Of a stretch of DNA of 64,000 nt, positions 29,401 to 38,800 are shown one piece after another. The first letter of the stretch is position 1, and every line of letters starts with the position of its first letter. Origin of the DNA: Streptomyces sp. SID13726 (GTDB lineage Bacteria > Actinomycetota > Actinomycetes > Streptomycetales > Streptomycetaceae); assembly GCF_010548375.1 (NCBI RefSeq), contig NZ_JAAGLY010000003.1:186001-250000 (forward strand). The letters are read 5' to 3'. The notes under the pieces were generated by a model. That model made no database searches, was not told the DNA's origin, and worked only from the letters and a program-made list of their open reading frames with translations. Both the position numbers and the translations under genes were made by a program.

Positions 29401-32400
29401 ACTGCACGCAAGCAGTTCACGCCCCATCCCCACCCACTGCGCACCCTGACCCGGAAACACGAACACCACACCCGAGCCCGACTCACCACCCGAGACAACC
29501 CGGGCATGGTCCACGCCATCAGCCAACGCCCGCGCCGCAACGCCGAGTTCGACCGCATTCCGGCCGAACACCACGGCTCGGTCCCCGAGAAGGGCGCGCC
29601 CGGACACAAGGGCCGTCGCCACGGACTCCGCGTCGGCCTCCGTCTCGGCGAGTTCGGCGAGGCGCTTCGCCTGGTCCGCCAGTGCGTCGGTGCCGCGGGC
29701 CGACACCACCCACGCCACCAGGCCGCCGAGGTCCGCAACCGGGCTGATCGCAGCCGCTGTCGGAGTCGGCTCGTCCTGCGCCTGCTCCACGATGACATGG
29801 GCGTTGGTCCCGCTGATCCCGAACGACGACACACCTGCCCGCCGCACACGATCCGCCTCGGGCCACGACCGGGCCTCCGTCAGCAGCTCCACCGCTCCCG
29901 CCGACCAGTCGACGTGCGAGGACGGACCGTCCACGTGCAGCGTGCGGGGCAGCAGTCCGTGCCGTAGCGCCATCACCATCTTGATCACACCGGCCACACC
30001 GGCCGCGGCCTGCGCGTGTCCGATGTTCGACTTCACCGAGCCCAGCCACAACGGCCGTAGCGGGTCCCGGTCCTGGCCGTAGGTGGCCAGCAGTGCGTCC
30101 GCCTCGATCGGGTCGCCCAGTGGGGTGCCCGTCCCGTGTGCCTCCACGACGTCGACGTCACGGGTACTGAGCCCGGCGCTCGCCAGTGCGGCCCTGATCA
30201 CCCGTTCCTGGGCTGGTCCGCTGGGCGCGGACAGGCCGTTGGATGCGCCGTCCTGGTTGATGGCGGAGGCGCGGAGGACGGCCAGTACGGGATGGCCGTT
30301 GCGGCGGGCGTCCGACAGCCGTTCCACGAGCAGCATGCCGACGCCCTCGGCCATGCCCATGCCGTCCGCGCTGTCCGAGAACGCCTTGCACCGGCCGTCC
30401 GTCGCGAGACCTCGCTGACGGCTGAAGCCGATGAGAGTGCGCGGTGTGTACATCACGGCGGCGCCGCCGGCCAGCGCCGTGTCGCACTCGCCGCGCCGCA
30501 GGGCCTGCGCGGCCAGGTGCAGGGCGACCAGAGAGGACGAGCAGGCGGTGTCCAGGGTGATCGCGGGGCCCTCCAGGCCCAGGGCGTAGGCGATACGCCC
30601 GGAGGCGACGCTGGGCACCGTGCCGGTGAGCAGGTGACCCTCTCCGCCGTGGGGCAGATCCCGGGCGCCGGTGCCGTAGTCCTGGTAGTTGATGCCGACG
30701 AACACACCGGTCGAGGTGCCGCGCATCCGTGTGGGGTCGATGTGGGCTCGTTCGAGGGCTTCCCAGGAGGTCTCCAGGAGCAGGCGTTGCTGCGGGTCCA
30801 TGGTCAGGGCCTCACGGGGCGAGATGCCGAAGAAGGCGGGATCGAACTCGCCCGCGTCGTGCAGGAAGCCGCCTTCGCGTGTGTAGCAGGTGCCCTCGCG
30901 GTCGGGGTCGGGGTGGTACATGCCCGCCAGGTCCCAGCCCCGGTTGGCGGGGAGTCCCGAGACGGCGTCGCCGCCCGCGGCCACGAGGTCCCAGAGATCC
31001 TCCGGCGAACCGACGCCGCCGGGGTAGCGGCAGGCCATGCCGATGATGGCGATCGGTTCGTCGTCGGTGGACCCGGTTCCGTGTCGCCGCGCTCCGTCCG
31101 TGGCGGCGGCCGGGGTGTCCGACGGGCTGCGTTCGCCCACGATCAGGGTGGCCAGATGGCGGGCCAGGGCGGGCGCGTTGGGATGGCTGAAGACCAGGGC
31201 GGTGGGCAGGCGCAGGCCGGTCGCGGCCGCGAGGCGGTTGCGCAGCTCGACGGAGGTGAGTGAGTCGACGCCGAGGTCGCGGAAGGCCCGGTCGCTGCGG
31301 ATGCTCTCGGTGTCGCCGCGGTGTCCCAGCACGGCGGCGGTGTGTTGGCGGACCAGGTCGAGCAGGATGGTGTGCTGTTCCGTCGCGGTCCGGTCGGCGA
31401 GCCGGCCGCGCAGTGCGGACAGGGCGTCCGCTACTGCGGTGGTCCTCGGTGCGCCGGTCGTCGCCTCGGCCGCCGCCGGGTCCAGCAGTCGGTGGACGTC
31501 GGTGACGCCTGCGAGCAACGGGCGTGGGCGTGCCGAGGTGAAGGCCGCCGTGAAACGCTCCCAGTCCACCTCGGCGACCGCGATGTGCGTCTCGTCGTGA
31601 TCCAGTGCCTGGCGCAGTGCGGTGCAGGCGAGCCCGGGTGTGATGGCCGGCAGGCCGTGCAGGTCCGGCCGTACTTCCAGGCCTTCGGGCAGACAGCCGT
31701 CCCAGACCCCCCAGGCCACCGACAACGCCGTACGACCGCGGGCCCGGCGGCGCTGGGCGAGCGCGTCGAGGTGTGCGTTGCCGGCGGCGTAGGCGCCGTG
31801 ATCGCCACTGCCCCAGACGCCTGCGATGGAGGAGAAGAGGACGAAGGCGTCGAGGGAGTCGTCGTCGAAGAGTTCGTCGAGATGGTCGGCCGCGGTCGCC
31901 TTCGCGGCCAGGGAGCGGGCGAGGTCGTCGGGCGTGGCCTGGTCCAGGGCGGCGAGTTCGATCAGGGCCGCGGCGTGGACGACGGCCGTGATCTGATGCC
32001 CGTCGGCCCGGGTGCGCTCGACCAGTTCGGCCAGCGCGTGGCGGTCGGCGACGTCGCACTGAGCGAAGGTCACCCGCGTTCCGGCGGCGGCGATGTCCCG
32101 TTGGAGTGCGGCGAGTTCGGGAGCGCCGGGGGCACGGCGGCTGGTCAGCAGCAGGTGGTCCGCGCCCTCCGCCGCCAGCCACCGGGCCAGGTGACGTCCG
32201 ACCGCGCCGGTGGCTCCGGTGACGAGGATCGTTCCGGTGGGACGCCAGGCGCGCACCGGGGGCCGGTCGGTGAGGGGGGCGCGTTCCAGGCGCCGTACGA
32301 ACAGGCCGGAAGCGCGGACGGCGAGTTGGTCCTCCGTCCCCTCCGCGCCCGGGACTCCGCCGGGGACACCGGCCAGCGCCGTACGGAAGTGGCGCGCGAC

Positions 32401-35400
32401 ACGCTCGTCCATGACCTCTGGCAGATCCACCAAACCGCCCCAGCGGTCGGGGTGTTCGAGTGCGGCAACGCGTCCCAGACCCCACACCTCGGCCTGTGCG
32501 ACGCTCTCCAGTCTCTCGGCCGGGCTGATCGCGACCGCGCCCCGGGTTGCACACCACAGGGGTGCCCGCACCTGGGCGTCACCGAGTGCCTGGAGCAGTA
32601 CGAGCGTCCCAGCGAGCCCCGTGGACAGGTGCGGTACGCGGTCGTCGAGCCCCGTGGACAGCTGCGGAACGCGGTCGTCAAACTCTTGCTCCGGACCTTC
32701 GTCGAGGGCCAGCAGGGACAGCACACCCGCGATCGGGCCGGCGTCGGTCACAGCATCGCGCAGAAGACCGGCGAGCGTGTCCCGGTCCAGCGTCTGCTCC
32801 GTCCCCGGTGTGAGCCGCACCAGCGGCGCCACCTGGGCGAGCGCATCGGCGGCGGCCACCGCCGCGCCCGCGTCTCGGGACGGCAACACCACCAGCCATG
32901 TCCCCTCCGGCTCGGCGCCGCGACTCCGGTCGCCCTCCGTCGGCTGCCAGGTGACGCGGTAGCGCCATGGGGCTACGGCCGCTTCGTCGCGTCGGCGTCG
33001 CTGCCACGCCTCGATGGCGGGCAGTGCTTCGCGCAACGGCAGATCCTCGTCCACACCCAGGCTCTCGGCCAGCGCACCCAGGTCGGTCTCCTCCGACCAG
33101 CGCCCCGTACCGGTGTCCTCCGGGTCCGTTTCCGCAAGCCAGTAGCGGTGGCGTTGGAAGGCGTAGGTGGGCAGGTCGACGAGGGTGGCCGACCCAGTCG
33201 GCAGTACGGCCCTCCAGTCGACCGACGCCCCCTGCACGAACGCCTCCGCCAACGACCTCAACAGCCGCTCCGCACCACCCTGATCCCGACGCAACGTGCC
33301 CAGAGCCATCCCGCCGCCCTGCTCGTCCAGACCGTCCTGCACCGCCGACACCAACACCGGATGCGGACTCACCTCCACGAACAACGCCCGACCATCAGAG
33401 GCGAGTTCGGCGACAGCATCAGCAAGACGGACACGGTGGCGAAGGTTGCCGTACCAGTAACCACCGTCCAGGTCACCCGCCTTGACCCACTCACCGGTGA
33501 AGGTCGACAGCATCGGCACGTCCGGGGCCCGGGACGTCACCCCGGCCAACGCCTCGGTGATCTCCCCCTCCAACGCCTCCACCATCACCGAGTGCGAGGC
33601 ATAGTCCACGGCCACGCGACGGGCCTCCACACCCGCTTCCGCACAGGCCGCCATGAAGACGTCCAGGGCACCGGCCTCACCGGACACCACCACGGACTGG
33701 GGCCCGTTGACCGCCGCGATGCCCACACCCTCGACAAGCAGAGGCTCGACGCGCTCGGCGCCGGCGAACACGGAGACCATCCCGCCGGTACCCGCCAGCC
33801 GCCGGATCGCCCTCGACCGCAAGGCGACCACCCGCGCGCCCTCATCCAGCGACAGGGCACCCGCGACACACGCAGCGGCAATCTCCCCCTGCGAATGACC
33901 CACCACAGCAGCAGGCTCGACACCCACCGACCGCCACAACGCAGCCAACGACACCATCACCGCCCACAACACCGGCTGCACCACGTCCACTTGATCAAGA
34001 CCCGAGCCCTGATCCAACACCTCACTCAGCGACCAGTCGACATACGACCCAAGCGCCGCCTCACACTCCGCGATCGACGCCGCGAACACCGCACTGGACG
34101 CAAGGAGTTCACGCCCCATCCCCACCCACTGCGCACCCTGACCCGGAAACACGAACACCACACCCGAGCCCGATCGGGCGATTCCGCTGACCGCGTCCGA
34201 CGACGTCAGGTCGCCTGCCGCCACGGTGCCCAGGGCTTCCGTCAGCTGCGCCGCGTCACGGCCCCAGACGACTGCCCGGTTCTCCAGTGCGGCCCGGCCG
34301 ACCACCAGCGAGCGCGCGACGCCCGGCGCGTCGCCGGGGGCGGCCTCGATCAGTCGTCGCGCCTGGTCCGCCAGTGCGTCGGTGCCGCGGGCCGACACCA
34401 CCCACGGCACCAGGCCGCCGAGGTCCAGTGCGGGAAGGACGTCGTCCGCGGACTCGGTCGGCTCCTGCTGCGCCTGTTCCAGGATGACGTGGGCGTTGGT
34501 CCCGCTGATCCCGAACGACGACACACCCGCCCGCCGCACACGATCCACCTCAGGCCACGCCCGCGCCTCCGTCAGCAGCTCCACCGCACCCGCCGACCAG
34601 TCCACATGGCCAGACGGCTCATCCACATGCAACGTCCGCGGCACCACCCCATACCGCATCGCCATCACCATCTTGATCACACCCGCCACACCCGCAGCCG
34701 CCTGCGTATGACCAATATTCGACTTCACCGACCCCAACAGAACCGGAACCCCACCCACACCCCGCTGCCCATACGTCGCCAGCAACGCACCCGCCTCAAT
34801 CGGATCCCCCAACCGCGTCCCCGTCCCATGCGCCTCCACCACATCCACCTCACCCCCACCCAACCCCGCATCCGCCAAAGCAGCCCGCACCAACCGCTCC
34901 TGCGAAGACCCACTCGGCGCCGTCAAACCATTCGACGCACCGTCCTGATTCACCGCCGAACCCCGCACCACCCCCCACACCCGATGCCCCAACCGCCGCG
35001 CATCAGACAAACGCTCCACCAACAACACACCCACACCCTCGGCGGGGCCGAACCCGTCGGCGGTGGCGGCGAACGCCTTGCAGCGGCCGTCGGGGGCGAG
35101 GCCCTGCTGGCGGCCGAGGTCGACGAAGGCGCCCGGCTGGGACATGACGGTGACACCGCCGGTCAGGGCCATGGTGCACTCGCCGCGCCGCAGGGCCTGC
35201 ACGGCGAGGTGCAGGGCCACCAGAGAGGACGAGCACGCCGTGTCCACCGTGACCGCCGGGCCCTCCAGACCCAGGGTGAAGGCGAGCCGGCCGGACGCGA
35301 CGCTCGACGAATTGCCGGTGATCAGATAGCCCTCGTAGTCGTCGGGGGCGCGATGGGCGGGTGGTCCGTAGTCGGAGGCGAGCGCGCCGACGTAGACGCC

Positions 35401-35850
35401 CACTCGTTCGCCGCGCACGCGGTCCGGGGCGATACCGGCGCGTTCGAAGGCCTCCCAGGAGGTCTCCAGGAGCAACCGCTGCTGCGGGTCCATCGCCATG
35501 GCTTCGCGCGGTGAGATGCCGAAGAACTCCGCGTCGAAGTCGCCGGCGTCGTAGAGGAAGCCGCCTTCGCGCGGGCCGCCCGTGCCGGGCCGGGCGGGGG
35601 TTCCGGAGAAGAGGGCTTCCAGGTCCCAGCCCCGGTCGGTGGGGAACGCGGAGACGGCGTCCCGGCCCGCCACCAGGAACTCCCAGAGGTCCTCGGGGCT
35701 GTTGATGCCACCGGGGAACCGGCAGGCCATGCCGACGATGGCTATGGGTTCGTGACCGGTCTCCTCCAGTTCCCTCACCCGCAGCCGGGCCAGACGGAGG
35801 TCCGCGGTGGCCCGCTTGAGGTAGTCGCGGAGTTTCTGCTCGGTGCTCAC
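26416..35850 (-). CDS. PKS B: type I polyketide synthase, modules 2 and 3
   Basis: A 3144-residue bimodular PKS. After a coiled-coil docking helix (1-32), module 2 has KS (Cys206), AT (GHSQG near 651, YASH near 748: methylmalonyl-CoA), KR (about 1200-1385) and ACP (Ser near 1529, LGVDSL rather than LGFDSL). KR2 has no LDD, has the A-type Trp, and has His three residues before the catalytic Tyr (DHGAY), the pattern of A2-type, methyl-epimerising reductases. Module 3 has KS (Cys near 1767), AT (YASH near 2314: methylmalonyl), an A-type KR without that His (about 2700-2880) and ACP (Ser near 3024). No DH or ER is present, so each module leaves a hydroxyl. The GTG start at 35850 follows the PKS A stop by 28 bases with AAGGAG between, so the two are co-transcribed. 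Confidence 0.97.
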   Translation of the reverse strand: MSTEQKLRDYLKRATADLRLARLRVRELEETGHEPIAIVGMACRFPGGINSPEDLWEFLVAGRDAVSAFPTDRGWDLEALFSGTPARPGTGGPREGGFLYDAGDFDAEFFGISPREAMAMDPQQRLLLETSWEAFERAGIAPDRVRGERVGVYVGALASDYGPPAHRAPDDYEGYLITGNSSSVASGRLAFTLGLEGPAVTVDTACSSSLVALHLAVQALRRGECTMALTGGVTVMSQPGAFVDLGRQQGLAPDGRCKAFAATADGFGPAEGVGVLLVERLSDARRLGHRVWGVVRGSAVNQDGASNGLTAPSGSSQERLVRAALADAGLGGGEVDVVEAHGTGTRLGDPIEAGALLATYGQRGVGGVPVLLGSVKSNIGHTQAAAGVAGVIKMVMAMRYGVVPRTLHVDEPSGHVDWSAGAVELLTEARAWPEVDRVRRAGVSSFGISGTNAHVILEQAQQEPTESADDVLPALDLGGLVPWVVSARGTDALADQARRLIEAAPGDAPGVARSLVVGRAALENRAVVWGRDAAQLTEALGTVAAGDLTSSDAVSGIARSGSGVVFVFPGQGAQWVGMGRELLASSAVFAASIAECEAALGSYVDWSLSEVLDQGSGLDQVDVVQPVLWAVMVSLAALWRSVGVEPAAVVGHSQGEIAAACVAGALSLDEGARVVALRSRAIRRLAGTGGMVSVFAGAERVEPLLVEGVGIAAVNGPQSVVVSGEAGALDVFMAACAEAGVEARRVAVDYASHSVMVEALEGEITEALAGVTSRAPDVPMLSTFTGEWVKAGDLDGGYWYGNLRHRVRLADAVAELASDGRALFVEVSPHPVLVSAVQDGLDEQGGGMALGTLRRDQGGAERLLRSLAEAFVQGASVDWRAVLPTGSATLVDLPTYAFQRHRYWLAETDPEDTGTGRWSEETDLGALAESLGVDEDLPLREALPAIEAWQRRRRDEAAVAPWRYRVTWQPTEGDRSRGAEPEGTWLVVLPSRDAGAAVAAADALAQVAPLVRLTPGTEQTLDRDTLAGLLRDAVTDAGPIAGVLSLLALDEGPEQEFDDRVPQLSTGLDDRVPHLSTGLAGTLVLLQALGDAQVRAPLWCATRGAVAISPAERLESVAQAEVWGLGRVAALEHPDRWGGLVDLPEVMDERVARHFRTALAGVPGGVPGAEGTEDQLAVRASGLFVRRLERAPLTDRPPVRAWRPTGTILVTGATGAVGRHLARWLAAEGADHLLLTSRRAPGAPELAALQRDIAAAGTRVTFAQCDVADRHALAELVERTRADGHQITAVVHAAALIELAALDQATPDDLARSLAAKATAADHLDELFDDDSLDAFVLFSSIAGVWGSGDHGAYAAGNAHLDALAQRRRARGRTALSVAWGVWDGCLPEGLEVRPDLHGLPAITPGLACTALRQALDHDETHIAVAEVDWERFTAAFTSARPRPLLAGVTDVHRLLDPAAAEATTGAPRTTAVADALSALRGRLADRTATEQHTILLDLVRQHTAAVLGHRGDTESIRSDRAFRDLGVDSLTSVELRNRLAAATGLRLPTALVFSHPNAPALARHLATLIVGERSPSDTPAAATDGARRHGTGSTDDEPIAIIGMACRYPGGVGSPEDLWDLVAAGGDAVSGLPANRGWDLAGMYHPDPDREGTCYTREGGFLHDAGEFDPAFFGISPREALTMDPQQRLLLETSWEALERAHIDPTRMRGTSTGVFVGINYQDYGTGARDLPHGGEGHLLTGTVPSVASGRIAYALGLEGPAITLDTACSSSLVALHLAAQALRRGECDTALAGGAAVMYTPRTLIGFSRQRGLATDGRCKAFSDSADGMGMAEGVGMLLVERLSDARRNGHPVLAVLRASAINQDGASNGLSAPSGPAQERVIRAALASAGLSTRDVDVVEAHGTGTPLGDPIEADALLATYGQDRDPLRPLWLGSVKSNIGHAQAAAGVAGVIKMVMALRHGLLPRTLHVDGPSSHVDWSAGAVELLTEARSWPEADRVRRAGVSSFGISGTNAHVIVEQAQDEPTPTAAAISPVADLGGLVAWVVSARGTDALADQAKRLAELAETEADAESVATALVSGRALLGDRAVVFGRNAVELGVAARALADGVDHARVVSGGESGSGVVFVFPGQGAQWVGMGRELLACSAVFAASIAECEAALAPYVDWSLSEVLDQGSGLDQVDVVQPVLWAVMVSLAALWRSVGVEPAAVVGHSQGEIAAACVAGALTLDEGARVVALRSKAIRRLAGTGGMVSVFAGAERVESLLVDGVGIAAVNGSASVVVSGEAGALDVFLAACAEAGVEARRVAVDYASHSVMVEALEEEITTALAGVTSLAPDVPMLSTFTGEWVKAGDLDGGYWYGNLRHRVRLADAVAELASDGRALFVEVSPHPVLVSAVQDGLDEQGGGMALGTLRRDQGGAERLLRSLAEAFVQGASVDWRALLPVGSTAHVDLPTYAFQRSRYWLEPAQNHSDGDGWRYRVTWDEAEALDGEELSGSWLLVCPEQGEGLAGECAAALAEAGADVTLRAMPTADASPESYAELFREVGPVAGVLSLLALDTAPGETDGVPRGLAATLALVQALAAERSGTRLWLATAGAVYTGAGDTAQGDPEQARLWAMGRAFGLESPESWGGLIDLPVTLDEVSGRRLAGVLAGTLGAEDQLALRSGGVLVRRMVRAPRTASRMAPRTAAAESWRPHGTVLITGGTGGIGGQVARRLVREGVGRLVLTSRRGLDAPGARELAGELAELGAEVVVEACDAADREALEALVDRVEKEGDPITAVFHAAGIADTVPLTATESAHLAAAHRAKGLGLLNLEEVLGDRLEALVLFSSGAAVWGSAGLAAYGAANAFLDAFAEQRRRTTGLPVTSIAWGLWGEVGMGQGESAEELARRGVRPMEPERAVTLMLEAVAAGETTLTVADIDWEVFHAAFASSRRRPLVEDIDEVRRLLSVQWDTGAPTGDSGTVGARPDLPARLAAMPSGERERALARLVREQAATVLGLESPEAVPPARAFRELGFDSMMAVDIRGRLARATGLKLPATLVFDHPTPAALAAYLLARLLPESAADRMPAGSPVDERIRRLLAAVPEERLDEAADRMEAALRALLAGEDTPQTADDAEDIDDMDAASLVRMAMNTAD
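27075..27770 (-). repeat. KR-domain block, copy in module 3
   Basis: Nearly identical at the base level to 7485-8160 in module 5. The two ketoreductases therefore share type and probably stereochemistry. Boundaries are approximate. Confidence 0.75.
28520..29470 (-). repeat. AT-domain block, copy in module 3
   Basis: Nearly identical to the module 2 copy (33215-34165) over the whole length and to the module 4 copy (15478-16190) over the catalytic core. Boundaries are approximate. Confidence 0.75.
33215..34165 (-). repeat. AT-domain block, copy in module 2
   Basis: Nearly identical to 28520-29470 (module 3). It includes the post-AT linker with the shared Val-Asp-Trp-Arg-Ala segment. Boundaries are approximate. 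Confidence 0.75.
34470..35035 (-). repeat. KS-domain block with atypical codon use, copy in module 2
   Basis: Two parts, 34470-34735 and 34870-35035, are nearly identical to 40955-41220 and 41360-41515 in module 1. Read on the coding strand, the block favours G- and T-ending codons (TTG, ATT, CAT, GAT, GGG), unlike the C-ending codons on either side. The change at about 35035 is abrupt. Confidence 0.7.
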
Positions 35851-35878
35851 TGGGGCTCAGCTCCTTGTCGGGGACCGT

Positions 35879-38800
35879 TCACGACAGGCCGAAGTCGCTG
35901 TCGAGCAGTTCGAACAGCTCCTCGTCGGTGGCGAGGTCGAGGTCGTCGCGGTCGCTGTCGTTCCCCTGACCGTGTGCGGCGTTCCAGGTCGCGAGGAAGG
36001 CGTGGATTCGGGTGGTGATGACGCCACGCAGGTCGGTGTCGGCCGGAAGCGCGCGGAGCAGGGACTCAAGCCGTTCGACCTCCGCAAGCGGATGGGCGAC
36101 GGCCGCGTTCTCGGCGGGCGGGGCGTCCGCGGCGACGGCCGTGCGACCGGTCATGGCGAGAAGGTGATCTGTGAGGGCGTCCAGGGTGGGGTGGTCGTAG
36201 ATCATCGTCGCGGCGAGGCGGGTCCCGGTGGCCGTGGCGAGGCGGTTGCGGAGTTCCACCGCGGTGAGCGAGTCGAAGCCGAGTTCCTTGAACGTCCGCT
36301 CCCCCGCGAGGAGTTCACGGCTGTCGTGGCCGAGCACGGTGGCGGCGTGGGTGCGCACGAGCCGGGTCAGTATCCGGCGGCGCTCCGGGGCGGGCAGCGA
36401 GCTGAGGTCGGCCGTGGAGTCGCGCTCGGCGTCGGCGCCGGACCGGCGTGGGACGGCGGGGACCGCGGCCTGGGCGGGTGCCAGGTCGTGCAGGAGGCCG
36501 AGATCGTCTCCGGCCGCGGCCCGGGCCCCCAGGGCGGAGCGGCTGAGCCGCACCGGAACGAGGGCCGCCTCGGGCCGTCTCAGGGCGGCGTCGAGGAGGG
36601 CGGTGCCCTCGGTGTCGGAGAGCGGCAGCAGGCCGGTGAGGCGCGTCAGCCGGGCGATGTCGGTGTCGTCGAGGTGGCCGGTCATGTCGCCGCGCCTCTC
36701 CCAGAACCCCCAGGCCAGGGCGAGGGCGGGCAGGCCGAGGGAGCGGCGGTGGGCGGCGAGGGCGTCCAGGGCGGCGTTGGCCGCGGCGTAGTTGGCCTGG
36801 CCGGGGGCGCCGAGTACGCCCATCGCGGACGAGTAGAGCACGAAGGCGGACAGGTCCAGGCCGGCGGTGAGTTCGTGCAGATGCCAGGCGGCGTCGGTCT
36901 TGGGGCTGAGGACGCTTGCCAGCCGGGCCGGGTCCTGTGCGGCGATCACCCCGTCGTCCAGGACACCCGCCGTGTGCAGGACCGCGGTGAGCGGATGAGC
37001 GGGGTCGACCGTGGCGAGCGCGGCGGCGAGCGTGTCACGGTCGGCCACGTCGCAGGCCATGATCCGTACCTCGGCGCCCTGTCCGGCCAGGTCGGCGGCG
37101 AGTTCGCGGGCGGCGGGCGCGTCGAGGCCGCGCCGGGAGAGCAGCAGCAGATGCCGTACGCCGTGTGCGGCCACCAGATGCCGGGCGGCAAGGGCGCCCA
37201 GACCGCCGGTGCCGCCGGTGAGCAGGACCGTGCCGTCGGGGGCGAGAGGACGGGGCAGGGTCAGGACGACCTTGCCGATGTGCCGGGCCTGCTGGATGTA
37301 CCGGAAGGCCTCCGGTGCCCGGCGGATGTCGAACGCACGTACCGGGAGCGGTCGGAGCGAACCGGCGCGGAACAGTTCCAGCAGCTCGCTCAGCAGCTGG
37401 CCCAGTCGCTCGGTCGATGCCTCGAACAGATCGAACGCCCGGTAGTTCACGCCGAGTCGGCCGGAATCACGGATGTCGGCCTTGCCCATCTCCACGAACC
37501 GGCCGCCCGGACCCAGCAGGGCAGCGGACGCGTCCACGAACTCCCCGGTCAGAGAGTTCAGTACGACGTCCATGGGCGGGAACTTCGCCGCGAACCCGGT
37601 GTCCCGCGAGGAGGCGATGTGGTCGTCGTCGAGGCCCAGGGCCCGCAGGGCTCCCCACTTGGCCGGTGCGGCGGTGGCGTACACCTCGGCGCCGAGATGC
37701 CTGGCCAGCTGGATGGCGGCCATGCCCACGCCCCCCGTCCCGGCATGCACCAACACCCTTTCCCCCGACCGGAGTCGGGCCAGGTCCCGCCAGGCGTACC
37801 AGGCCGTGAGGAACGCGATCGGGACGGTGGCCGCCGAGGCGAACGACCAGTCGTCCGGAATCCGTGCCAGGAGCCGTACGTCCGTGACCGCCACCGGCCC
37901 GAAGGCACCGGGAGCGATGCCGAACACCCGGTCACCCACGGCGAATCCGTCGCAGTCTCCGGGGCCGACGGCGGTCACGACGCCGGCGCAGTCGCTTTCG
38001 AGCGCGGCGCCCAGGCCGGGGCGCATGCCCAGCGAGATGAGCACGTCACGGAAGTTGATCCCCGCGGCCCGGACGGCGAGCCGCACCTGCCCGGGGCCGA
38101 GCGGCTCCCATACGTCCTCGGCCGCGGCGGGCTCCAGCCGCTCCAGCGTGTCGCCGCTGCCGGGTACCAGACGCCACGCCTCGGTATCGGGCAGCAGGAG
38201 GGTCGGGGGCACGGGACGCAGCCGCGGTACCAGTACCGCGCCGTCCCGCAGACAGGCCTGTGGATCGAGAGGCAGTGCCGTGGGTGGTACGTGTCTCGGA
38301 TCCAGGTCCAGCAGCCGCAGCCGGTGGGGCTGCTCCGACTGCGCCGACCGCACCAGGCCCCACACTGCGGCGGCTTCCGGGTCAGGCGGGGCGTCGCCCT
38401 CGTCCCGGGCGACCGCACCCCGTGTCACCACGGTCAGCGCCAGGTCGGCGAACCGCTCGTCGGCCAGCCACTGTTGGACCATGTCGAGTGCGCGCGTGAC
38501 ACCGTCGCGCAGCCGCCCGGGCAGGTCGCCCGAGGGGTCGAGGTCCACGGACCGCGGGGCGGACGGCTGCACGCAAAGGGCGATGGAGTGCCCCGGCCCG
38601 ACCGCCCCGGCCGTGACGGCCAGGCCCAGCTCCGTCAGGTCCCCGAACGTGATGGCCTCGCCGCCTGCCGCCCGCAGGGCCTCGGCCAGTCCCAGCGGAT
38701 CGGCGCCCACCACCGCGCACGGTCCCGGCGCGGCCGTGGACCCGGAAGGCACCCAGTCGGTGCGGTACAGATCCCGTCCGGTGGCGGGCACGGGCGCGGA

